Source: Methylicorpusculum oleiharenae (lineage in GTDB: Bacteria > Pseudomonadota > Gammaproteobacteria > Methylococcales > Methylomonadaceae). Taken from it: a stretch of 64,000 bases of DNA. Shown here one piece after another: positions 57,376 to 64,000 of the stretch. The notes beneath the pieces are model-generated. The model was not told the DNA's origin. It ran no database searches and worked only from the letters and a program-made list of their open reading frames with translations. Position 1 is the first letter of the stretch. Each line of letters begins with the position of its first letter. A program made the translations under genes and the position numbers. The stretch covers positions 248,001-312,000 of the forward strand of contig NZ_WUTY02000002.1 in assembly GCF_009828925.2 (NCBI RefSeq), in the 5' to 3' direction.

Positions 57376-57646
57376 TTGGTCAAATACTTACCGCTTTATC
57401 TTCTTTCCATGGCTTCTTTAAATCAACTAGCACCAAAAGTGATTAGGAAAAAATACATAACTTAGATCGCCTTACCTAATTATTAGCTTAACTGACTGCC
57501 AATAATTCGTCAAAAATACAAAATCTGCTACAGCTCTTAACGAAAATGTCGTTTAACTTTTGTGGTATTGTTGAACATGTAAGCACCTTTGAAATGGTGT
57601 TTTTCAACAACCAAAATAAATCGGCCAAGTAGTGGACGACCTTAAA

Positions 57647-59245
57647 TTATCGGTTGTGCCCTGGACCCCAAGCGGTCTCTTTACGCCGGTTGTTTTTATT
57701 AGATTCTTGTTGGTTATTTGTAGCTACATTTGAATAGTGGTTACTAGTTTGTTTTGGTCTTTTAGCTGCCTGCTGAGAAGAAATATTAGTAACAATCCCT
57801 AGCGCTGCATTACCCAAAGCGGATATCGCATCTGATCCATCATCCTCACCATAATTACCAGATGACATTGAGGCGCTAGTATTTACCTCACGAACTCGCT
57901 CCAAAGAATTTTCATTTTGTTGCGCTTGTTTATCGAATATTGCATGTGCGGCTTTACCTTCACCTAAATCGCCTTGATCAATTTTTTGCTGGAGGGCGTT
58001 AAGCTTGATTTGTAATTTAGTCTGGCGATCCGATTTTAAGTCATCGACCTCATTTTTTACATTAATTCGTTGATCTTCGTATTTTTTCTCCTGTGCTTGT
58101 CTACGTTTCTGAGCTAGAAAATCTTTCTCATAGTCAAATTCATCCATGGCACCACCTGGCTTTGTGCCACTAGGACGTTTGTTCTCCAAAGATTTAATTC
58201 TGTTTAATTCGTTTAAAGCGTCATCTTGCGGTGTTATGACTTTTTTCGTGCCGGGTGACACTACCGATACATCCAAAGGTATAATATCTAGGTTGTGTCC
58301 TTGGTGGTTTTTCTTAAACTTAAGTGAGACCCCAATACCCATTTCATCTTCTTGAGTACGGTACATGCCTTTGTCTACGCTCATCCCGCCCGGCCTTTCA
58401 GAACTCAAATCTTCAAATTGACGGGACTTTTCTTCATCGTGCTCCTCGCAACTTGGATAACACTTATTTTCTCGGCGCCAACTAATTTCACTTTCAGCCT
58501 TTAATCCACTGTCTTTCAGTTTATCTGAAACAGCATTTTTAGCATACGAAACTTCTGTGTCCGAAGAGCTTGTTCCTGAAGGCTTTTTACACGATGTGGG
58601 GTCTTGTTCGCACAGCTTAGCTTCATCGGCAGAGATGTTCAGTGGCACATTACAGGTTTCATGCTTTCCTTCCAAACCTAGGGCGCTTAATTTGTAGGCT
58701 TCACAATGTGTATTGCTACTTACAGGTTGTATTATTCGATTGTTTGGGTGTGGGTTGTTATTTTTGGCGGTATCGAAATTAGAACGATCGGTTGAGTCGT
58801 CCCTAATTTTTTCACCGATCTTGAAGGATTGCGCACCCCCGTATTGAATGGAATCTGTTTTTTTATAGTGTCCTCCCAGGAATGATTCAGAACTTTGGCA
58901 TTTCTTTTTGTCTTCAGTGCAGTTTATACTTTTGCTTATAGTGTCATCATCGTTGCCAATTTTAATGCTTTCTATAAGTTTTCCCGGTTTTCCTTGATTA
59001 TTACCTTCTAAGCTATATGTACCATACGGAAAATTAGCTGATCCTGTGACCTGTTGATTTCCGTTACCTGCTTGGCCGCTTATTTCCCCTCCCCATTTGT
59101 CAACTTTAAATCCCGACGAAGCTTTGATTGTTAAATCCCTTTCCTCGGTTTTTGGGTATCTGGAGGTCTGCGTTTCTGAAGAAACTTCCTGCACAACCGT
59201 TACAAGAATAAAACCCAAACAAACATAACAAACTGAAAGTTTCAT
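57647..59245 (-). CDS. hypothetical secreted protein, 532 aa
   Basis: A 532-residue protein. The start ATG 59245 is chosen because GGAGGTGA lies just upstream; the frame continues to 59317 but with no site. A signal peptide (hydrophobic core GFILVTVVQEV) is present, and no lipobox. The mature protein is hydrophilic, Ser/Asn/Lys rich, with scattered cysteines (about 130-230) and a long charged region predicted to be helical or coiled coil (about 365-450). No domain recognised. Function unknown. Confidence 0.6.
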   Translation of the reverse strand: MKLSVCYVCLGFILVTVVQEVSSETQTSRYPKTEERDLTIKASSGFKVDKWGGEISGQAGNGNQQVTGSANFPYGTYSLEGNNQGKPGKLIESIKIGNDDDTISKSINCTEDKKKCQSSESFLGGHYKKTDSIQYGGAQSFKIGEKIRDDSTDRSNFDTAKNNNPHPNNRIIQPVSSNTHCEAYKLSALGLEGKHETCNVPLNISADEAKLCEQDPTSCKKPSGTSSSDTEVSYAKNAVSDKLKDSGLKAESEISWRRENKCYPSCEEHDEEKSRQFEDLSSERPGGMSVDKGMYRTQEDEMGIGVSLKFKKNHQGHNLDIIPLDVSVVSPGTKKVITPQDDALNELNRIKSLENKRPSGTKPGGAMDEFDYEKDFLAQKRRQAQEKKYEDQRINVKNEVDDLKSDRQTKLQIKLNALQQKIDQGDLGEGKAAHAIFDKQAQQNENSLERVREVNTSASMSSGNYGEDDGSDAISALGNAALGIVTNISSQQAAKRPKQTSNHYSNVATNNQQESNKNNRRKETAWGPGHNR

Positions 59246-59510
59246 GGAATTCACCTCCGAATTATCGTAGAATAAAAAGAGTATTTGAGTGCACTCGAAA
59301 GCTATCACAACTTCCAAAAATGATTAACGTATAGCGTTTATACGTAGCGCCTCTCAAGTTGGATAGAAGTGATGAGTTGAATTGCAACATATAAAGCTTG
59401 TTGAACTAAGTTGCCTTTAATTCACTACGTTTTAACGATTGATACTCTAGATCGTGGATAGTGTCAAATTCTTGAGCAAGATTGTATTCAATGCCTGTAT
59501 GAATTTATTG

Positions 59511-59765
59511 GCAAAGTGATGCGGATCGGATGTTAAGCCCGAGTGCGTCCAACTGGTCTTCCTGTCCTTCCCGATAGCTTATGCGCAATTCACCCCCTTA
59601 CCATGGAAGAGTGCCCTGGCCAAATTGTGCCTGCCTTCACCGCGATTGAGTTGAGTCAGATTCAAACTATGTTTATCTTCGTCGTCAAGCATGGTTAGCA
59701 TTTGCAGCGCCTTGGATTCTTCTATCTTGGCGCCTGCATCGAGCGCTTGTTCAGGCGTATGAGAA
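59511..59765 (-). pseudogene. Tn3-family transposase C-terminal remnant
   Basis: The minus strand reads AKIEESKALQMLTMLDDEDK, LTQLNRGEGRHNLARALFHG and ELRISYREGQEDQLDALGLN, ending at TAA 59511. This pattern is typical of the C terminus of Tn3-family TnpA. It is truncated on both sides. Confidence 0.75.
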
Positions 59766-59783
59766 CCCTAAAGACATTAAACA

Positions 59784-60239
59784 TCAGACGTAGGTAGTTA
59801 TAATTCCACCCCAAGCCCCGTAATCCTTAATATATATGGGAAGTACGCCACCCATATGATTTGAAATATTTGTCATGTCAACATACCAACGTTGCATTGC
59901 TTCACGAGCAGAAGCATTAGGCATTTCGTTACTAATCGCAAATTGCATTTCGGTTTCCAACTCCCATAAATGAATAAAGTACTTTGGAACACCTTTAGCT
60001 CCTATATTGACCTGAGTCGCCCTCTTTAAAAACGAAAAAATAGTTATCTTCGGATTTAACTGCAAAACAGATATATTATCCTTAGCCAGAAAAACACTTT
60101 TATACCCTTTATCAGTAAACAAACTAAATGAAAACTTTTTTAAGTCTGACCTCTCAGGATTTGAGTCTCTTAGGTAATCACCAAGCACTCGTTCTAAACG
60201 CAATAGTATCTCAGCCGAAATTGTCATTATTTCACTCAT
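59784..60239 (-). CDS. hypothetical protein, 151 aa
   Basis: A 151-residue soluble protein, no recognised domain or signal peptide. Alternating helix and strand, with WYVDMTNISNHMGGVLPIYI near the C terminus. ATG at 60239. The frame is clean and coding-like. Neighbours are transposon remnants, so it may be cargo. Function unknown. Confidence 0.55.
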   Translation of the reverse strand: MSEIMTISAEILLRLERVLGDYLRDSNPERSDLKKFSFSLFTDKGYKSVFLAKDNISVLQLNPKITIFSFLKRATQVNIGAKGVPKYFIHLWELETEMQFAISNEMPNASAREAMQRWYVDMTNISNHMGGVLPIYIKDYGAWGGIITTYV

Positions 60240-60759
60240 AATTTTTGGGTTTTAAGTCATGACTGCTAAGGATTTAGTTATCAAAAAATGCACTTATTTC
60301 CATACAGGTTAATTGTATTTGGTTGATAGATAGGTGTTTGCGGCAAGGGGAAAAACCGCCAACAATCCAGTGTGTATTCACAGCGTCCTGTCAATGGAGT
60401 AGCCGAACCCTTTACAAAGCTCATAGTTTTAGAAATTTGTCACTAAATACTTAATAGTCAGACGGCCCAAGGGTCTAAGATTATTGTACATAAGGTCTAG
60501 TTTATTGGCTTGACTTGGGATAAGACTTCATTATTTTCTTTTTGTTTATTACTTAGGATATTGTTTTACACTCGTTCATATGCCATCTTCGAACAAATGA
60601 TATTGCTGTTTTAAAGATTCCAGTTAATACTCATTTCCATATCAATTGTTAGAAGTATTACCTATTTTTTCTAAGAAGTGTTTTGAATATCTTTAATGAC
60701 AGTATCCGAAAAGAAATCTGTATCATTTTAACCATGTTTTTGCATGGATTCCATGCTAT
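60240..60759. other. intergenic region, nothing recognised
   Basis: About 500 bases with AT-rich sequence and no supported gene. It ends at the partial duplicate that starts near 60760. Confidence 0.4.
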
Positions 60760-61024
60760 GCATATGGTCTGTATTTCGGCATAATCTGCTGAAATGACGC
60801 GCTCAAAAAACTGATAAAGAGAAAGAGCTGAAACATCTTGCTAATCAGGTCAATTTTTAATTTAACGATAGCTCCATTATAAAATCGATATCGCACCAGT
60901 CGCATCACCCAGATGGGTGATGCATAAAATTGCGTTTTGGGGCAACTTCATGTCTGAAGAATCATTGGATCAGGTTATTAACGCGTTATATGAAGTGGTT
61001 CTTGAGCCCGAGAATAAGCGCTGA
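60760..61024 (+). repeat. partial duplicate of the LuxR-type gene's upstream region and start
   Basis: This stretch matches 62785-63050 with scattered changes. It includes a TTTCGGCA...TGCTGAAAT hairpin, the ATCACCCA/TGGGTGAT palindrome (one central mismatch here) and the first codons of the regulator. At 60950-61024 it encodes 24 residues (MSEESLDQVINALYEVVLEP...) and then hits TGA. Confidence 0.85.
60950..61024 (+). pseudogene. truncated 5' fragment of the LuxR-type regulator gene
   Basis: ATG at 60950 to TGA at 61022-61024. The first ~22 residues align with the start of the gene at 62976 with a few substitutions, then the match ends. The remnant has lost the rest of the gene. Confidence 0.85.
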
Positions 61025-61127
61025 CGATTTAACAACAAGAGATGTTCAGGCACCATTATCTTAAAAAGAGGAGTAACAGTAATAAGACTAAGTGGGCACC
61101 GCACGTTAAAAGTTTACATGCTACGAT

Positions 61128-61931
61128 CTAATTATCAACAATGCAGACAGAGGAATAGCCGAGCGCACTCGTGAAATGAGGTGTTTGCCCACTTCTGCAA
61201 GCCGTTCGCACCCAGTGACCATAATTTTCTTCACAAAAAATGTTAGAGTAAAGATCATAAGTATCATCATTTGCGTTAATTTTATACAATCCTGATTCTG
61301 GGAGACTGTAAACACCTTTGTATGGATAATCAGGTTTTGCCTTTGTGTAATCTCCTTTTGTTTTGCCTACACATCCATCTCTTACGTAAATATCAAACGG
61401 ACATATGTTCCTTATTTTTTTCTCTCGACTATCTGGGAGATACATTAAACAATGATTAACATTATAATCTGTTTTATGGCCTCCATAACGAGGAGTTAAT
61501 TCAAGGTGTTTTTCTAAATAAGAACTGTCGGTAATATAGGAACTCTCAGAATCAACGTTGGTGTTGGATTCTGAAGTCGTGTTCGAATCTGATAGACTTG
61601 AATATTCTTTTAGGTAATCGGGTGTCGTTTGTTGCGACATTTGTGAAGCTATAAGCACACCTGTACCAACGCTCGCTGCTGCTACTACAGCTGGCATTGC
61701 GGATAGTGGTATCATATCTGTTGCAAGGCCACCTAAAATACCAACGGGTGCTCCTATTAATCCCAGTATAGTTTCGAGGAGTTTGCCATCCGAAATGGGT
61801 TTTACTATTGCTGTGTTCGTATAACCTAATGCCATGCTTTTTCTATTTTCATCCATTAATACACCGCAGCCACTGATGCTAATGTATACAATTGAACTGA
61901 TAATTAAAGTTAATGGTTTCAGCGTGTTCAT
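61128..61931 (-). CDS. hypothetical lipoprotein, 267 aa
   Basis: A 267-residue protein with a hydrophobic signal and a lipobox (SISGCG). The start is placed at ATG 61931, giving a standard lipoprotein signal; the frame is open up to 62003. A glycine/alanine-rich hydrophobic stretch at about 55-95 may be a second membrane-active segment, then a Ser/Asn/Thr-rich linker, then a C-terminal domain with paired cysteines. No family recognised. Located between the two duplicated blocks. Confidence 0.6.
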   Translation of the reverse strand: MNTLKPLTLIISSIVYISISGCGVLMDENRKSMALGYTNTAIVKPISDGKLLETILGLIGAPVGILGGLATDMIPLSAMPAVVAAASVGTGVLIASQMSQQTTPDYLKEYSSLSDSNTTSESNTNVDSESSYITDSSYLEKHLELTPRYGGHKTDYNVNHCLMYLPDSREKKIRNICPFDIYVRDGCVGKTKGDYTKAKPDYPYKGVYSLPESGLYKINANDDTYDLYSNIFCEENYGHWVRTACRSGQTPHFTSALGYSSVCIVDN

Positions 61932-62002
61932 GTTTGTGTACCTATTGACAATTATGAAAGTTAAGAACAAGAAAATAACAAACTTACAAATTTTCCCTGC
62001 CA

Positions 62003-62245
62003 TCCTTACACTGTCCGCTGGGCGACGGTTACATGACCCCGGCCACCGTCCACTTCGACCAAGCGGCTATGGTATACCAAGCCCGCGCCAAAACTCTGGA
62101 GACGGCTTTCCTCGCCAATCCTAAGCGATTCAAAGGAAAGTGCCCGCTGCCACCCGAGTTGCCCAACGCTGCTTGGATCAATCCGCCTACTAATACAAAA
62201 GGAGAAACTTGGCCCATAAATACACATCAGCTAGATACTAAATAA
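62003..62245 (+). pseudogene. IS3-family transposase OrfB C-terminal remnant
   Basis: The frame reads TPATVHFDQAAMVYQARAKT, ETAFLANPKRFKGKCPLPPE and AAWINPPTNTK, the typical C-terminal end of an IS3-type integrase-core OrfB. The catalytic core is missing. Confidence 0.75.
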
Positions 62246-62265
62246 AACAACTGGGTGTCTCAAAG

Positions 62266-62541
62266 TCATTGACACATTCCAGCCGTGTCATTACCGACAC
62301 TAATAATCCCTCCTGTTCCTTCTAAATAAAAAATACCCACTGAACTCGCGTCGATTCTCATATTCCAGGCGTTACCTGGTAATAAGGGGGAAATGGCCTC
62401 TGATTGTATGTCTAATGTCTGATCGGGGTGAGGAACGGTTTGTGCACTCGGGTTGAAAGTATAAGTACCAAAATATTTATCTCCGCTATTGAACAGCGAG
62501 TGCCGCGATTCAAATTCTCCGGAAAAATAATACGTTAGCAT
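62266..62541 (-). CDS. hypothetical protein, 91 aa (possible fragment)
   Basis: A 91-residue frame with no signal peptide. The pattern YFGTYTFNPSAQTVPHPDQ resembles the start of exported beta-rich proteins of PEP-CTERM type without the signal or C terminus. It could be a truncated copy. ATG at 62541. Confidence 0.35.
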   Translation of the reverse strand: MLTYYFSGEFESRHSLFNSGDKYFGTYTFNPSAQTVPHPDQTLDIQSEAISPLLPGNAWNMRIDASSVGIFYLEGTGGIISVGNDTAGMCQ

Positions 62542-62792
62542 GCGAACTCACTAGCAACGCCAGGACATTCACTATCAAAGAAACGAGTGCTTGTTTGTAT
62601 TTATGTAATAGTCATTGATCGGACCTCATAAGATTCAGTTGTTGCTATTGTTGATATTGAAAAAGACAGCCGACAGTCAAAAATTTTTGATTAGCAAGAT
62701 ATTTCAGCTTAATTCATAAACCCGTCATGCCCGTCAAGAAATGAGCGTCCAGAGCCATAGATGGTAAGCTTCGAGCTATCAATGGGGTCTGG

Positions 62793-62816
62793 ATTTCGGC
62801 AATTCCCTGCTGAAAT
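62793..62816. repeat. small palindromic element (TTTCGGCA...TGCTGAAAT)
   Basis: A short hairpin, also found at about 60770-60795. It is of the widespread palindromic type seen in many genomes. It is part of the duplicated block. Confidence 0.55.
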
Positions 62817-62929
62817 GACGTGATCGACAACCGATAAAGAGTTAGAACTGAAACAACTTGCTAATCAGGTCGATTTTAAATTTTGATTTAACGACAGCTC
62901 CATCATAAAATCGACATCGGGCCAACCGC

Positions 62930-62947
62930 ATCACCCATATGGGTGAT
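62930..62947. promoter_or_regulatory. perfect 18-bp palindrome 28 bases upstream of the LuxR-type gene
   Basis: ATCACCCAT followed immediately by ATGGGTGAT, a perfect dyad that ends 28 bases before the ATG at 62976. A related palindrome with one mismatched pair sits in the duplicate (60904-60921). LuxR-family proteins bind such dyads, so autoregulation is plausible. Confidence 0.6.
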
Positions 62948-62975
62948 CAATAAAATTGCGTTTTGGGGCAGCTTC

Positions 62976-64000
62976 ATGTCTGAAGAATCATTGGATCATG
63001 TTATTAGCGCGTTATATGAAGCGGTTCTCGAGCCCGATAAATGGCAGGAGGCTGTTGGGTTGTGTGGTCAATTTGCTGGGGGTATTGATGCGCAAATGTT
63101 AACCATCGACAAAATTCAAAATCGAGTGCTCTTTGCCGTGATAGCCGGAGAGGCCTTTCCTTTGCAATTTAATCTCGATTATGAACAGCACTATGTCAAG
63201 ATAGATCCACATGTAACTCTGCTGCGTAACGCGAAAGTCCATGAGTGGAATTTTTGCCAGCGAACGATATTCCCCGGTGTAGTCAATAGGAGTGAGTTTT
63301 ATCAGGATTTTTTACTGCCCCGAGGCCTTGGCTACGCGCTGCTGGCGGTGGTCGACGAAGATGAAAGTAGCATGACGTCTTTTGTTGCCATGCGGTCAAA
63401 TGAGATGCGACCCTTCGATTCCGACAATAAAATGGACGCGTTACGATTTAGTTCGCATCTGCAACGAGCAATACGGATGCAGCAAAAAATGACAGGTTTG
63501 CTAAACCAGGTCGACTTAGGTGCTATGGCTATTGATGCATTGGCCATGGCGATATTGATAGTGGATGATTCAGGCAGAATTTTGCATCTCAATCAGAAAA
63601 CGGAAGAGTTGTTTAAAGCCCCTGCCTCCGGTCTAAAAAGCCGTTTTGGATGCATCACGACTACTGAGCAAAACCAAAAGCACAAATTGAACAAATTGAT
63701 TTTCGATGCTACTCGAACGCCTGCCTTCGGAGGAGCTATGGAATTGGGTTTAGCCGAACCAAGACATCTTTATGTAATACCGATGTCTGCCAGTTCTCCA
63801 TTTATCCGAGATTGGCAAAGACCCCTTGCTTTAGTTGTAGTGACCGATAATCGAAACAATTTGTCAGCACTGACCTTAACAGGACGACTTTATAATTTAA
63901 CTCAAGCTGAATTGCGAGTTGCGTCTGCACTCCTGGCTGGTAATTCACCAGAAGAATACGCGTTAGAATTCGGTGTAAAGCTAAATACGGTTCGAACTCA
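62976..64000 (+). CDS. LuxR-family helix-turn-helix regulator (truncated by window end)
   Basis: The frame from ATG 62976 is open to the window end (about 341 residues seen). The first 170 residues are a globular sensor-like region, residues about 185-290 resemble a PAS-type fold (AILIVDDSGRILHLNQKTEE), and the last segment (LTQAELRVASALLAGNSPEE, YALEFGVKLNTVRT) is the start of a LuxR/GerE helix-turn-helix. GGGG lies upstream of the ATG. A partial duplicate of its 5' end lies 2 kb upstream. Signal unknown. Confidence 0.85.
   Translation, partial: MSEESLDHVISALYEAVLEPDKWQEAVGLCGQFAGGIDAQMLTIDKIQNRVLFAVIAGEAFPLQFNLDYEQHYVKIDPHVTLLRNAKVHEWNFCQRTIFPGVVNRSEFYQDFLLPRGLGYALLAVVDEDESSMTSFVAMRSNEMRPFDSDNKMDALRFSSHLQRAIRMQQKMTGLLNQVDLGAMAIDALAMAILIVDDSGRILHLNQKTEELFKAPASGLKSRFGCITTTEQNQKHKLNKLIFDATRTPAFGGAMELGLAEPRHLYVIPMSASSPFIRDWQRPLALVVVTDNRNNLSALTLTGRLYNLTQAELRVASALLAGNSPEEYALEFGVKLNTVRT

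Overview
The window looks like accessory DNA from a gammaproteobacterium. The best guess is a methanotroph-type (Methylococcales-like) genome, inferred from gene families and general recall rather than from a marker gene. No rRNA, tRNA or plasmid replication gene was seen. A ParB-related/ThiF-related cassette (PRTRC), several toxin-antitoxin pairs, an IscB, many transposase remnants and a large defence island all indicate horizontally acquired DNA.

Layout. 1-4.0 kb: the end of a DinG-like helicase, a RecG-like helicase and a GyrI-like protein. 4.9-8.5 kb: a small cargo unit (DUF4268 protein, NYN nuclease, ParDE) between two 170-bp inverted arms. 8.5-15.5 kb, minus strand: DUF2786 protein, PRTRC ThiF protein, uncharacterised proteins and RecD2. 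15.5-16.3 kb: a decayed gene and a dispersed repeat. 16.7-17.3 kb: a HigB/HigA-like pair. 17.5-21 kb: an exported catalase-peroxidase (katG) divergent from oxyR. 21.8-31.5 kb, minus strand: the main PRTRC operon (ParB, E, C, F, B, A), with an IscB inserted between ParB and E and three double-HTH proteins at the A end.

32-52 kb: a plus-strand defence island bracketed at both ends by copies of one repeat. It holds an AAA ATPase, a four-gene Hma-like operon (DUF499 ATPase, DUF3780, DUF1156 methylase, PLD-helicase), a DRT type 1 reverse transcriptase-nitrilase and a 1655-residue STAND NTPase with a PLD-like C terminus. 52-63 kb: insertion-sequence debris (IS630, an unassigned DDE element, Tn3, IS3) around secreted proteins and lipoproteins. 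62.98 kb to the end: a LuxR-type regulator cut by the window edge, whose first 75 bases and upstream region are duplicated about 2 kb upstream.

How the parts fit: PRTRC cassettes are associated with mobile elements, so the 8.5-31.5 kb stretch is probably the backbone of an integrated element. The 5-8.3 kb unit, the IscB and the 32-52 kb block look like later insertions, and the katG/oxyR pair is a self-contained peroxide-defence unit. The most noteworthy items are the bracketed defence island with a large STAND-PLD protein and a small ORF coupled to the DRT1 gene, the IscB inside a PRTRC operon, the double-HTH tandem duplication, and the inverted-arm cargo unit with its symmetric operator.
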